A DNA stretch of 64,000 nucleotides from Eledone cirrhosa (lineage: Eukaryota; Mollusca; Cephalopoda; Octopoda; Eledonidae): NCBI GenBank assembly GCA_964016885.1, contig OZ024743.1, forward strand, positions 192,056,155 to 192,120,154. Reading direction: 5' to 3'. Both the position numbers and the translations under genes were made by a program. Shown in pieces: positions 20,951-32,564 of the stretch (positions are counted from its first letter, which is position 1; each line of letters begins with the position of its first letter). The notes below the pieces were generated by a model that was not told the DNA's origin, made no database searches, and saw only the letters and a program-made list of their open reading frames with translations.

Positions 20951-21215
20951 CCAATAAAATCACATGCACATGTTGGTTTTCACTTCAATTTATTATAAAT
21001 TTCCAGTAGGTTAGTTTAATAACTTGATGGTTGTTTATTTGGGTATTGTCAAAGGAGACACAAAATAACAAATTAGTCACCGAGGAGGTCAGAGAATGCG
21101 TGATGAAAGAGCTTTGACAATAAACAAATAAACAACCATCCAGTTATTAAACTAGCCAACTGGGAATTTATAATAAATTGAAGTGAAAACCAACAGGTGC
21201 ATGTGTTTTTATTGG
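20951..21215. repeat. Palindrome with 104-bp arms
   Basis: The left arm 20951-21054 and the right arm 21112-21215 are near-perfect reverse complements, from CCAATAAAATCACATGCACA inward to GTATTGTCAAAG. A 57-base loop separates them. The palindrome lies about 0.9 kb upstream of IFT122 exon D in the transcribed intron. Confidence 0.85.
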
Positions 21216-21239
21216 TAGCATCATCTTCCCAAAGTATAA

Positions 21240-21263
21240 CAATATATATATATGATGATGATG

Positions 21264-21325
<62 letters not shown>
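21240..21325. repeat. (TA)n microsatellite
   Basis: Nearly pure TA with an embedded GATGATGATGATT. Confidence 0.95.
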
Positions 21326-21328
<3 letters not shown>

Positions 21329-22105
21329 TATATAACACAAACAAATCTGCTAACAAAGAAGATCAATGTTATATTTGATATATTTTGTTAATTGCAACAT
21401 TGAACATGTTAGAACATACCGTCGTGCACATATAATAAACTTTTAAGGTGCCATTTCAAACTATAAGCATGGCTATCTGAATACCTATTTATCTCTGAGA
21501 ATATACTTTGCTCTCTGAGGCCCAGGAAGCAATATATTGCAGGCCATCATTCCATGGCTTTTGTTCAATAAATCAGAAACTGGGAGAGCTGTGAAACATT
21601 TCTTGTTTTCACACCCGATAACTGTGGACAGAAGTTTCTTCTCAAAGATTTATCTGACTACAAAAATAGTCTGTGAAAAAGCGAAAATCAGTATGATGGT
21701 AATAAATTTTAAAGAGAAAAGGTAAAAAAAAAAAAGGAAAGAAAGAAAAATAGTAACAAAGAGAAACAAATAAACAAAAAAGACTGAATAAATGAATAAA
21801 ATTCTCTGCAAAAGTGAATATAAACAATGACCTTCCTGATAAAATTGCCAAGTGTGAGTTGTCAGAAGCCTATCTTGATTGCAGCACTTTCAACATAGAA
21901 AAGGTAATAAAATGGAAACAAAGTTATTCTGTTTTCCTTCATGCATATTTTTAATGATAGTTGTCATTGCTGTTTTCGTTGTTGTTATTGTTTAGCCCGA
22001 GGTCAGCTTTGATCAAACAGACCAATAACCGAAACACATTCCAGCTGTAACCATACAGTCTCTTTAACTTTTTTTTTTTCAGACATTGTATTTATTAATA
22101 CATTC
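21326..22105. other. Intronic DNA, no gene seen
   Basis: The plus-strand segment 21537-21725 contains a short frame (LFNKSETGRAVKHFLFSHP...) of unclear origin. The rest is AT-rich with no recognised feature. Confidence 0.45.
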
Positions 22106-22107
22106 AA

Positions 22108-22262
22108 CATCACCATCACCGTTTAACATCTATTTTCTATGCTTGCACGGGTTAAACATGGTGTCACATTCTGTGACTTGACTAGTCAGGTGACCATGTT
22201 TTGCTCACATGTCCAGTTTCTATGACTGGATGCCCTTCCTAACACCAATCACTATACAGCAT
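22108..22262 (-). repeat. Reversed SINE or LINE tail fragment
   Basis: CATCACCATCACCGTTTAAC, CTATGCTTGCACGGGTTAAA and GGATGCCCTTCCTAACACCA in order identify a reversed tail without head. Confidence 0.7.
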
Positions 22263-22269
22263 TTTTTAA

Positions 22270-23015
22270 AAGACAATAGTGTGTCAGGTGAGAGAGATTT
22301 TATCGCTATTTCTAGTAAGCAACTGTGTAGAAACCTCCTTGTTGGTTTCAACTGATAATCGTTGTGGATTTAGATAAATAAAATAGGAAGATACTTAGTG
22401 TTTGTGTTATTTCAGCTGTTATTTAGCCACAAGTCACATTTAACTGATCAGGTATGATCAAAATTATTCCAACTGTGACCATTGAATCCTTTTTTAGCTT
22501 GTGTCAACATGGACCTCGTAATTCACAGTAAGATTGTAAGGGTGATTTGGCTGCTATAATCCAGTCAATTCAGTGACAACCTAAATAGAGGCACTCCAAT
22601 TCTAAGTCAGCATTGATTCAGCAAACAATCAGAAGTATTCTAGTCATAACCATGCATTAATTTCAAATAAATTCTATATAGATATATAGATATATATATA
22701 GGGTGTGTAATGAGTGCAGGCTAATCACTGTAAATGTTATATTGACACCATTTTTAAAAAGCACCCAAAAGTGACAGCTATTTATGTCATTCTGCTGTGT
22801 ATTGCTTTGACAAAAGTCAGTGATATATATCATACTTAAAAAATAGGCATTGGCTGGATGTATCCTTTATACAACCAGCACTAGAGACAACTCAAGGGTC
22901 TTTTATATCCTGTATCAGTTTTTATTCAGAGTGACTACTCTCCTAGATGGGTTGCTTTCACTATAACTTACAAAGCCCATGTCTGCCCTATATTATCATA
23001 TTGTTACATATTTTA
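22270..23015. other. Intronic DNA, no gene seen
   Basis: Unassigned AT-rich intron sequence. Around 22840-22960 a degenerate tail-like module is possible. Confidence 0.45.
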
Positions 23016-25100
23016 TCATCATCATCATCATCATCATTATCATCAACGTTTAACGTCCGTGTTCCATGCTTGCATGGGTTTGGACGGGGGTAGTCCCACT
23101 TGAGGCAAGAGTGATTGTCTTGCTCGCATAGGACTGTCTGGCAGGTTTTCTACAGTTGGATGCCCTTCCTAACACCAACCACATTTACAGTGTGGGTCTG
23201 GGAGGTTTTTACCGTGTTGCCTACACGGCCACATTACAGCGTGGACTGTGTGTTTTTTTGTCGTGACACCTACACGATCTCATTTGTTTCGGCCTGGATG
23301 GTGCGGCACCAACATAACTTTACATAGAAGGGGGCGGTGTGGATGGGGTGGGGGGGTGTATTTTGTTAGAGATACCTACTGACTGTAGTAGGTTTTACTT
23401 TGTATTTAGGTAAGGCGGGTCTTCTCTGTTACTGAGTACCGCCAAAGGTCTCGGTCCAGTGACATTGTCTTGGTGAGGTGTAAGTGTGTGAGGTCGGAGT
23501 TTATCAGCTCGTCCCAGGTTTTTCTGGGTCTGCCTATTCCGTGGCTACCGTCTATCTTTATTGCCCTGCACTTTGTTATACAGCTATCGACTTTCATGCG
23601 CATCACGTGTCCATACCAACGTAGCCTTCTCTCGAGTAAACAACATCTGATCCCTCTTATTTCTAATTTTTTCCTTAGTTCGTTTATGCTTTGTCGTTCA
23701 CATATATTACTATTACACATCCAGCGGAGCATGCAAGCTTCGTTTCTCTCTAGTCTGCGTATATCCTCTGCACACAATGCCCAGGTCTCACTGCCATGCA
23801 ACATTGCTGTTCGTATGCAGGCATCATACAGCCTGCCTTTCATTTTTAGGGAGAACCCTTTAGCGGCTAATAGTGGTATAAGCTCTCTGAACTTTTTCCA
23901 CCCAGTTCTGACTCTAGCTACTGTACTTTCAGAGCACCCTCCCCCACTGCTGATTTTGTCACCCAGGTAACGGAAGCTGTCCACTATTTCTATAGAACCC
24001 TCTGCGCAGTTGAAAGAGCTAGTATTTTGTGGGCACTTGCTGCTACTTATTGCCCCAGAACACCGGCCACATGTAAAATCTATGTTCTTAGTTAGCTTAC
24101 CTGTGATCCCACTACATCTTTTATGCACCCAAACTTTGCATTTGGGACACAAAATGGAATTTCTACCTACGCCTTTCCTACACTCTGCGCATGGCCACTT
24201 CCCGGAGGGGACCGCCGCCTTATTTTCTTTCTTACAAACTAGAACTTTAGTCTTAGCCAGGTTAATTTTAAGGCCTTTTGATTCTAGGCCGTGCTTCCAT
24301 GTTTGGAATTTCTTCTCTAGCTCGGCCATTGATTCAGCTATGAGCGTTAGATCATCTGCGTATAGGAGTTCCCATGGGCAGCCGGTCTTGAACTCCACTG
24401 TTATAGCCTGGAGGGCAATAATAAATAGTAGGGGGCTAAGAACAGAGCCCTGATGAACACCAACTTTTACACTAAACTCTTCACTATATTCGTTGTTAAT
24501 TCTAACCTTGCTGACTGTCTCTTTATACATGGCTTGTATAGCTCTCACAAGCCATTCATCAACACCTAGTTTTCTAAGAGCCCACCAGATAATGGAATGG
24601 GGGACTCTGTCGAAGGCCTTCTCCAAGTCGACGAAAGCTAAGTATAGGGGTTTACTTTTAGCTAGGTACTTCTCCTGTAGTTGTCGTACAATGAAAAGAG
24701 CGTCTGTGGTACTTTTTCCTGACACAAACCCGAACTGCATTTCATCTAGATCAATTCGCTCTCTGATTAGTTGCGCTATTACTTTTTCCGTGACCTTCAT
24801 GACCTGGTCGATTAATTTAATGCCTCTATAGTTACTCCTATCTAGGGCATCTCCTTTACCCTTATAACAGTTAACGATAATGCTGCTACGCCAGTCCTTC
24901 GGAACAACCCCATTCTGTATGACTTGGTTGACTATCCGGGTGACCATGGTGTGTCCCACCGTACCAGATGCCTTCAGCATCTCGGCAACTATTTCCGAAG
25001 GCCCAGCCGCCTTGCCTGTCTTGATATCTTTGATTGCCTTACTTATTATACTACCCTCGACTAACACTGCTGGTCCCTCTATTGGGTCTATGTGGGGGAA
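23016..25100 (-). mobile_element. LINE family A copy 2, 5'-truncated
   Basis: Very similar to copy 1 across the RT, zinc finger, C-terminal domain and 3' region. It is cut off inside the linker before the RT at about 25100. The 3' region has only one copy of the 115-base unit that is doubled in copies 1 and 3. The ATCATCATC end is at 23016-23045. Confidence 0.92.
23406..25067 (-). CDS. LINE family A reverse transcriptase, 5'-truncated but open
   Basis: An open frame of 553 codons with no internal stop. It begins at an internal Met in LVEGSIISKAIKDIKTGKAA and contains the full palm (VDLEKAFDRVPHS, GVHQGSVLSPLLF, YADDLTLIAES). The PHD-like finger (CAECRKGVG, CPKCKVWVHKRC) and the C-terminal domain with GSETWALC and GRPRKTWDEL follow. 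The endonuclease is missing because of truncation, so it should not be autonomous although the frame is intact. Substitutions relative to copy 1 are scattered and mostly conservative. Confidence 0.85.
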   Translation of the reverse strand: MLVEGSIISKAIKDIKTGKAAGPSEIVAEMLKASGTVGHTMVTRIVNQVIQNGVVPKDWRSSIIVNCYKGKGDALDRSNYRGIKLIDQVMKVTEKVIAQLIRERIDLDEMQFGFVSGKSTTDALFIVRQLQEKYLAKSKPLYLAFVDLEKAFDRVPHSIIWWALRKLGVDEWLVRAIQAMYKETVSKVRINNEYSEEFSVKVGVHQGSVLSPLLFIIALQAITVEFKTGCPWELLYADDLTLIAESMAELEKKFQTWKHGLESKGLKINLAKTKVLVCKKENKAAVPSGKWPCAECRKGVGRNSILCPKCKVWVHKRCSGITGKLTKNIDFTCGRCSGAISSSKCPQNTSSFNCAEGSIEIVDSFRYLGDKISSGGGCSESTVARVRTGWKKFRELIPLLAAKGFSLKMKGRLYDACIRTAMLHGSETWALCAEDIRRLERNEACMLRWMCNSNICERQSINELRKKLEIRGIRCCLLERRLRWYGHVMRMKVDSCITKCRAIKIDGSHGIGRPRKTWDELINSDLTHLHLTKTMSLDRDLWRYSVTEKTRLT

Positions 25101-25429
25101 ATATTAATATGCTTTTCTGTGATATGTTTGCCTTGTCTGTGTTTTACCTCTTCATCCAGGCAAGTTCTTTGTTTTGTCTTGTTTTTCTGTACAATTACTG
25201 AGTAGAGTTAAAATGAGGTTTTAACATTACTGACACCATTTAATGGAGTGGTATTGCCTTTAGTTTCAAAACCATGTAGATATCTAATTCACAGTCAATG
25301 ATGAGAACAAGTTTATGTTCATTCATTTCCTCCATTTGTTGCAACCATCCATAGACATTTTTTCAATATCTCCATCCATATCATTGCCTTTCCCAGCCTG
25401 GCTGAGGACTCAACAAGTGCCCCAGTATT

Positions 25430-25715
25430 GTAAAGGGGTAGTACTGGTACCATGATAAAATGCACCCAGCCTACCAAGTAAATCAGTAGTGCTGGTGCCA
25501 TTAAAAAATGTATCCAGTCTACCATGTAAAACGGTAGTGCTTGTACTGTGATAAAATGCACCCAGTTGATGCTGTAAGGTAGTTGACATCAGGAAGGGCA
25601 TCACCTGTAGAAACCAAGGCATGGTCATCTAACCTGTCAAATCACAGAACATGACAATCCATCTAACACATGCCAGCATCGAAAATAGATGTAAAACAGT
25701 GAGGATGATCATTAT
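25430..25715 (+). repeat. Tail-module array ending in GATGATC
   Basis: Four repeats of the module TAGTGCTGGTACCATGATAA...AATGCACCCAG... precede AGGAAGGGCATCACC...GTAGAAACC and ACACATGCCAGCATCGAAAA. A local tail module has been tandemly amplified. Confidence 0.65.
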
Positions 25716-25902
25716 GTGTATGAGAAAGAGAGAGAGAATGGTGGTACTAACAGAAGGCAACTCACATGTTTGCACAGACCAAGTGACTGACTTTAATATC
25801 AGACCTAGTTAGTCAAATTGAGAAAAGTAATAGAGATAGAGAAAGTAATAGAGATATTTATCAAAGAATATTACTGATAAATATAACACGTAAATGGAGT
25901 TA

Positions 25903-26075
25903 TCATCATCATCACTGTTTAACGTCCATTTTTCATGCTTGCATGGGTTAGATGGGTCATCCACGACAGGGGAAAAGTCTGGCCAGATTGGCTATGCCAT
26001 ACCTTGCTCAGACGGAACTGTAAATTTGGCCAGGATTTTTAGAGCTGGATGCAATTCCTAAGACCAACCACCTGA
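25903..26075 (-). repeat. Reversed SINE or LINE tail fragment
   Basis: ATCATCATCATCACTGTTTA, CATGCTTGCATGGGTTAGAT, ACCTTGCTCAGACGGAACTG and GCTGGATGCAATTCCTAAGA occur in order; this is the subtype of 14.6 and 15.3 kb. Confidence 0.75.
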
Positions 26076-26125
26076 AATTATTACAGAATTTACAGAGAAT
26101 ACATCTTATAATTCCTGCTATTGTT

Positions 26126-26312
26126 AGGGCAGTGGATTAGCAAAAATCACTAGACTATCTGGCAAAATGCTTTGCAGCATTTAGTTATGACCCTTTACAA
26201 TCTGAGTTCAAAGGTGAACTTTGCTTTTCATCTGTCTGGGATCAATATAAGTGATTTTCTCCTTCTCTCAAACAAATTGTTGCCCTTGTGCCTGAATTAG
26301 AAACCATTACTA
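26126..26312 (+). mobile_element. Class 2 SINE, diverged
   Basis: GGGCAGTGGATTAGCAAAAA, TTTGCAGCATTTAGTTATGA, GAGTTCAAAGGTGAACTTTG and TTGTTGCCCTTGTGCCTGAA occur in the expected order of the class 2 SINE. Confidence 0.65.
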
Positions 26313-26869
26313 CTGCTATTGTTGTTGCTGTAAACATTGATGGCATTGGTGGAAATCATGCTGCTTGTAGAGGAGCAGAAGACTACATGGCTATTTGATT
26401 TATTGATTTCAAGATTACTTAAATGTCTGAACAAGCTAACCTGCCTACAAAAAGAAACTATGGAGAATAAGAGAGAAAGGAAAGAAAGAGGGGGGGGGGC
26501 TGAATCTGTAATTATGTATGCTTGTGTATATAAATATATGTATATCTATATGTATCTGATAGTGTAAATTTTCAAAGAAGTCTAAGAAGGAATAAATAAG
26601 GTTGTTGTTGTTAGGTAAAACTTCATAGTGTTAGTACTTAAGCACATGTAATGCAATTAATTAGATGATCAACCAAATCATTCAGCCGTTATTTCTAGAC
26701 ATGGCAATTTTGATATTATTCAGAATGCATACTGTCCTTAAAACAAGTAGTCTCCATTACTAAGGTCTGTTCAGTGTGTATTAAAAGAGATTTGCTGCTA
26801 CACTGCTTAAGCCCAAATAACACCCTATATGTTCTCTGGACAAGGGATTATGAAGTTCAGAATCGTAAG

Positions 26870-27010
26870 GGTAAAGACTCCCTTCGGTCATGAATGACCA
26901 CGGGATTTGCACCTAGGAAGTTCCCCTCCGAGACACAAATCCGGTCAAGTTTATTTTGGAAGACCACCAGTCACCCATGAATACCAGTCTCCCCTCCCCA
27001 CACCACCAAT
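26870..27010 (-). repeat. Reversed second-type SINE tail
   Basis: The reverse complement resembles the tail of the SINE at 16083-16434 (the GGTCATTCATGACCGAAGG and GGAAGTT...TAGGTGCAAAT modules). Confidence 0.6.
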
Positions 27011-28800
27011 GTTGTCCAAGGGAAAGGCAATGGGCAATACAGCTTTAATGTAATTCTCAGGAAGATTCAGTATGAGAGGTGTGAAAACTGTTTGTTTTTT
27101 TTATTTATAGGAACAGTCGATTTTGCATTTTAATCTAAATAGCTGAATATTCCAATGACACTTGTATCTTTAGATTGGTTCGGTGTGACAGGTTTTGTAA
27201 TAAGGCTCAACATTTGTATCACTAGTACACTAAGTAGATAAGAGACAAATCTCTCTCCAGACAGAATGCCAGTCTATCTCAGCTAATACAACCAGCATCT
27301 GGTCAGCTGTTATCTCTTCTCAACAGCTAAATAAACTGAGCCAAGTATGATAGAATTAAGTATATGCACAATAAAATGCTTGGACTCAATTTCAACACAC
27401 AATCTTTCAGTCTTAAGTTTGATACCATATCTATTTGGCCAAGTTTCATCAAATTACATTGTTGGTGAGCAAATGTGTACTCTTGAATTTTGTGTTTACA
27501 ACGAGGAGGTCTAATTAAAGAATTGTAGTTTCCCAAATAGAAACAACACTAATTGATTTAGTATTATAAAATACAAAGCATAACAAGATTTGTCTTTCTC
27601 TCTGCACAACATTCCTCATAAGACCTCTTATTGACATTTACTACTTCAACTTACAATCACCCATAAATGATGACATCCATCAGCAGCATCTGTACTCAAT
27701 ATCAGCATTCTCTCTCTCTCTCTCTCTCCACACCAAATGAAATGCTCAGCTGACATTTATCACCCTCTCTTCTCTGTGGCAATCATCACTCACTATTGTG
27801 ACACACTCTTATTGGTATCTTGTCACATTGCTCATGCTGTTTTCCTTTTCACCCCTTACCAACCACTGTTATTTTTCTTTCACTACCAATCTATCACCTC
27901 TTCCAAATCATACTTTCTTCTTTTTCAACTCTTGGTCATCTCTTCTACAAATCACTCCCTCAATAACATTTGCTTTGAACAAAAGAGTGGATGCTCTTTA
28001 TACTTGCAGTGAACTAAACAACCTTTCTAATGTTGGTGCCATAATAAAATGCACTTAGTAGACTCTGTTAAGTGGTTGATATTTGAATGGAGACAACATA
28101 AGAGAAAAAGACTTTAGTGCTGGTGCTATGATAAAATGCACCCAGTACACTTGTTAAAGTGGATCACTGATTGAACAGAGATAGCAGACGGCAGTGAAGA
28201 GTCTTCCATCTTGACATCACAACAATTTCAGGAATAAATAAAAAAGAAAACAATAGTGACAGCGACTGTAGAAGTCATGGCGACTGCAGTAGTGTTGGAA
28301 GAAGAACCCTTTTCTAGGCTTCATATTTTGTATACAGAAAGGGCTTTATTTCTGTATGTATGCCATATACTGATCTGCTAAGCACTCAATTCCTTGAGAC
28401 ACAGGTACTATATAACATTTTGCATGCTTGCCAAATTATAGTTATTGCTGATAGTATTTTCATTTATGTAAATACATAAATTTATTTTTTCCAATTACAT
28501 TTCCATAACATGAACAAAAATATCTTCATAAATATCTAATGCAATATCAGCGTTGTCCAGCTTTACCTATATTATTTATTCACACACTATACACATAAAA
28601 TTATCTAACTTATCACCTAAAAAATGTCCTCATTTCCATTACCAAGGTTTTATAATATTTAGACTACCTAGCCATTTTAAAACTAAGTCAAATTTTCTAA
28701 AACTTAAAATTCATATAATGTGAGCTATAATGTTTGATGTTTCATGTTCATTGGGAATAAAAGCAAGAATCCAGAAATGCATACACTGTATCAAGTGAAT
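27011..28800. other. IFT122 intron C-D, no gene seen
   Basis: AT-rich intron with a CT run at 27707-27727 and tail-like modules near 28030-28170 (GCACCCAGTACACTTG type). Short open frames are not supported as genes. Confidence 0.5.
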
Positions 28801-28804
28801 GTAT

Positions 28805-29115
28805 AATATCATCCTCATCATCAGCAGGATAAGCAATTTATATCTTCTTTCCACAAGCATTGGTTGGAAAGGTTGTCACTGTCTGAGACCAAAGGAGTTG
28901 GAGTGACCTAGTCTTATTCATACATTCCATATTTGTCATGAATTCTACAGTTGGATGTCCTTCCTACTGTCAATCACCTTATAAGGTGTATTTGGTGTGT
29001 TTCTCCATGGCACTACCATGCATTTTTGTGGCACCAGCACTAACACTTTGCAAGGTAGCCTGGATAAGTTTTATCATGGCAACAGCACTAGAGTGGTTAT
29101 CATATGTTCATCCAG
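28805..29115 (-). repeat. Degenerate reversed tail modules
   Basis: ATCATCCTCATCATCAGCAG leads into GTTGGATGTCCTTCCTACTG and repeats of the CACTACCATGC/CACCAGCACTA type, resembling 13.0 and 63.4 kb. Confidence 0.55.
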
Positions 29116-29387
29116 AATGAAGAGTCCACTCAAACCTATATTGCCTCTGGTCTCTCACTAAGATTACTTTTACTGATTGGAGTATTTGTGAGTTAGAGTT
29201 TAGATCAAGAGGCAGAACAAAGGGTTTAAAGTGTTTCAGCTTTGCTGATAAATAGAAATAATATATAATGATATAAATGAATCTCAATACACAATTGAAC
29301 CTTCTCTCCATTGTAAGAAAAGGTGATAAAAAGTAGAATGGAATACATAAAACATATATATTGTTTAAACTTCAAAGAAATATTTAC

Positions 29388-29507
29388 ATTTAACTTCTGT
29401 TGGTGGACAGGGAAATTGCTGGCTTTGATATTTAGATAGCCATTACCAGAGAAACACAACATATCTTCATATTCCGTATTCCAAGCAACACTATTAGCAG
29501 CTGGTTC
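29388..29507 (-). CDS. IFT122: IFT122 exon C (WD40 region)
   Basis: 120 bases, phase 0 on both sides, encode [20 protein letters not shown] and [20 protein letters not shown]. This matches the animal segment remembered as [39 protein letters not shown]. The SVAWNT...LCFSG..YL pattern is a WD40 blade without the WD dipeptide. The acceptor is TTTAAACAG and the donor GTAAAT. It adjoins exon B directly in the protein. Confidence 0.96.
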
Positions 29508-29699
29508 CTGTTTAAAGTGAAAAAATTGAAAGATTCAAGCTATGTTTCAAACATTATTCTAAGATATTATAATGAGAGGACTCAAAACAATTATCACAAA
29601 TAAATGGATTATGAGAAAGAAAAGACATTAATGCAGCAATAGAAATGTATGTATCCTATATGGTAATGTAGAAACCAATTAATACATATGACAACTGGA

Positions 29700-30050
29700 G
29701 GCACATGGCTTAGTGGTTAGAGCATTGGCCTTGCAATCGAAAGGTTGTGAGTTCAATTCTCAGACCGGGTGATGTGTTGTTTGCTTGAGCAAGACACTTT
29801 ATTTCACATTGCTCCAGTTTACTCAGCTGTAGAAATGAGATGATAGAGACTGGGGTCCAAATCATTCCACTGCAAAAGTGGTCGTGGAGGTGCCACGGCA
29901 AAAAAGCACCCAGCACTCACTGTAAATGAGGTTGGTGTTAAGAAGGGCATCCAGCTGTAGAAATCAAGCCAGAATCAGTTCCCGTCCCACCCTTGCAAGC
30001 AGGGAAAAAGCAGACGTAAAATGAAATGATGAAATGATGATGATGACAAC
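29700..30050 (+). mobile_element. tRNA-headed SINE with LINE-derived tail (class 1)
   Basis: Complete head (GGCTTAGTGGTTAGAGCATT; GGTTGTGAGTTCAATTCTC) and central domain; the tail reads GTTGGTGTTAAGAAGGGCAT, then CAGTTCCCGTCCCACCCTTG, and ends in GATGATGATG. The distal tail equals the LINE end at 8.6 kb while the proximal tail equals the 48.3-kb LINE, so it is mosaic. Confidence 0.85.
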
Positions 30051-30100
30051 TATGAAAGATTTCCTCAAAATTTAAATTTTATACCATACAAGTCATTTAA

Positions 30101-30304
30101 TCCTTTAGCATTCAAAGCAGCCGTATCCAACCAGAATTCTGTCACCTCTTTCTGTTCAAACTGGTTGTAATTGGCTGCTCATACTGATGTTAAGGTATTG
30201 TTCTCAAAATCTCCTAGATTCGATATTATGAGATAATTATGTACGATAAAGCCTTTATCACAAAAATACAATTGCATATATAGAGTAATGTAAATGCTAA
30301 AGGG
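30101..30304. mobile_element. piggyBac-type MITE copy 2 (inverted orientation)
   Basis: TTAA at 30097-30100 and 30305-30308 flanks termini TCCTTTAGCATT and AATGCTAAAGGG. Its interior is the reverse complement of copies 1 and 3. Confidence 0.8.
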
Positions 30305-30943
30305 TTAAAGGACAAACATTTCATTCTTACTACTATGAAATCATAGCTGGCATGTATTTTCTTGACCAAATTTCCCCAAAGATATTCAGTAAAAGTATGT
30401 TTATTTCAATTATTGGTCCCTAAGTATGATTTTAAGTTCAGTAGTACAAAGCAATGGAACAACATCAACTACACACTAGTAGTGTTGCAAATAGTCCAAC
30501 TCCTTCTTAGCAGGGAAAACAAATGCTAAAGAATGATAATGATGGGAAGGAGAATGATAGTGATGAACTCTAGAAGTCTACAGTAAGGTGAGTAGAGTTG
30601 TTTAGTGTCAGTTAGAGGATACAGCACTTATTCTGAATCATGCTATGTAAATGGTATATATCACTAGATGAGTTTGTAGAGCTGTGGACACAATGTGACT
30701 TGCCCTATTTAGTTATCTAATTAAATATAGGTAATTAATTCTGTAATGAAAGAGATAGATATAGGGAAATGTAGAAAAAGTGACATCTGAACAAATATCC
30801 TCCACTTCCAACTAACTTTCACAATATCAGCCTTTTAGTCAGTAAACTAACATTTTACTAACTCAGCAAACTGTAACGATCAGAAGTTTATGTAAAACAT
30901 CATTATATAAGCAACAATAGCAATATATTCATCACAAAGGTGG

Positions 30944-31370
30944 TGGATTGGCAGAATCATTACAGTGTTGGGCAATATTCTTCACAGCTCTTTACATTTT
31001 GAGTTCAAATCCCACTGAGGTCAACTTTGCCTGTATCCTTCTGGGATTGATAAAATAGTAGCATGCAGAGAGGGGGCAGAGAATGCAACAGCCTTGGACA
31101 GCTATATTGGGGAAGATGGTGGGGGCATCCAACTAATATGTCATGCAGGGTTCTCTATTCAATGTGGCTGCAGAGCTCAGTGCGCACATTTCTCAAGCAC
31201 CCACCCAAAATATGCACTCAGTTTTCCAGCTAGATTAAAAAGGCTCTGTATTTGAGTTTTAGGGGCATAAAATCAAAGAGTTGGTCCCTGGTATCACCAA
31301 ACCACTGAATGCTACTGAGTACCAGTCAAGTACTTGGGTCAACATAATCAATTGCAAGAATAGGAATTCT
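30944..31370 (+). mobile_element. Class 2 SINE split by an insertion
   Basis: The SINE head and B-box region (GGTGGATTGGCAGAATCATT... GAGTTCAAATCCCACTGAGG... GGGATTGATAAAATAGTA) stops near 31053. It resumes at about 31315 with GAGTACCAGTCAAGTACTTG...CAACATAATCAATTG. About 260 foreign bases without recognisable features lie between. Confidence 0.65.
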
Positions 31371-31374
31371 GTAA

Positions 31375-31595
31375 CCCTTTAGCATTTATATTACTCTATA
31401 TCTACTATTGTATTTTCATGGTAAACATTTTATTTCACAAAATTATTTCAAGTAATACTGAATCTAAGAGATTTTGATATTATTTATTTCAAGAACAATA
31501 CCTTAACATAAGTATGGGCAGCCAGTTATGGCTGTTTTGAACAGAAAGAGATGAGAGAATTCTGGCCGGATACGGCCGGTTTAAATGCTAAAGGG
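31375..31595. mobile_element. piggyBac-type MITE copy 3
   Basis: Termini CCCTTTAGCATT and AATGCTAAAGGG, flanked by GTAA (a mutated TTAA, 31371-31374) and TTAA (31596-31599). Same orientation as copy 1, with a GC-rich inner palindrome GGCCGGATACGGCCGG. Confidence 0.8.
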
Positions 31596-31876
31596 TTAAT
31601 CTGATTGGTGAAGAAATTAAGTTGGCTTTGAATCAGTGTTTATGTAGTTCATTCCAAATATTTATTTAATTAATAAAATCAGCAGACTTCAACAATACAT
31701 TGATACAGCAGTAAAAAAGAATTAAACAAACTAATTTCATAGTGACATAGTACAAAAGTGGTAGGAATTTAATTGCAGAAGTGTTTCATTCACACATCTG
31801 TCTTTCCAATATCAGCATTGGTTAAGCAAAACATTATCTTTCCATTATTTATTTTTAAAATGTCAATATTACACAC

Positions 31877-32041
31877 CTGGAATAATAGTTCTTTGTTATT
31901 CAGATCATATACCAAGCATGTACTTTGTTCATCAATTGCTGCCAATTTTGTCCGGTTGGCACTTAAATCAAGACAACGGATTCCAACTGATAACTTCAGC
32001 AGCAGAATTGGAAATGGGTTATTCACAAATATTTTCAGGAT
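31877..32041 (-). CDS. IFT122: IFT122 exon B (WD40 region)
   Basis: 165 bases, phase 0 on both sides, encode ILKIFVNNPFPILLLKLSVG, IRCLDLSANRTKLAAIDEQS and TCLVYDLNNKELLFQ. This matches animal IFT122 (remembered as ILKIFVDN...[25 protein letters not shown]...ELLFQ). It forms a blade of the second beta-propeller. The acceptor is TGTATTTAG and the donor GTGTGT. It is separated from exon A by a 15.8-kb intron, the longest resolved here, and from exon C by 2.4 kb. Confidence 0.97.
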
Positions 32042-32560
32042 CTAAATACAGAAAAAAAATTTAACAGGTAATTCAAATTGCTTTGTCCTTGTTGTGTAAA
32101 TAGCAAGAAAATGTAAGTAACTCTTAGAGTAAAACATTCAAGTAAAAATTTTGAATATTACTCAAAAGCCAACAAAAATACATTAATTTAAGTATAAATA
32201 TTTTATTACATGAGAAAAAAATAGAAATTTTCATTATATTTATTCAAGATTAATCTAATTTAATGGGTTTTTTCCACAATAACGATACACTTTATAAAAG
32301 TTATAAAAGGTGATGATCTGCAATATAAATTTTGATTTAGGTAAACATCTCTAATAGTGATTGGTTTAGGTACCTTAATTAATTCTTTACATGCAATTTA
32401 CATTAATATCATTTTTTAATTAAATTTAAAACAAATGTTTTGCTAAGCAATAAACAAATGTTGTTGAGATGAGCAAATGAAAAAACAATTTTCTGCAATC
32501 TGATAAAGAAGCAGACAAGTACTGAATTGAATTAATATCAATTCTACTGGAATAATATAT
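32042..32560. other. IFT122 intron A-B, 3' part
   Basis: AT-rich intronic sequence with no recognised feature. Confidence 0.5.
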
Positions 32561-32564
32561 ATTC

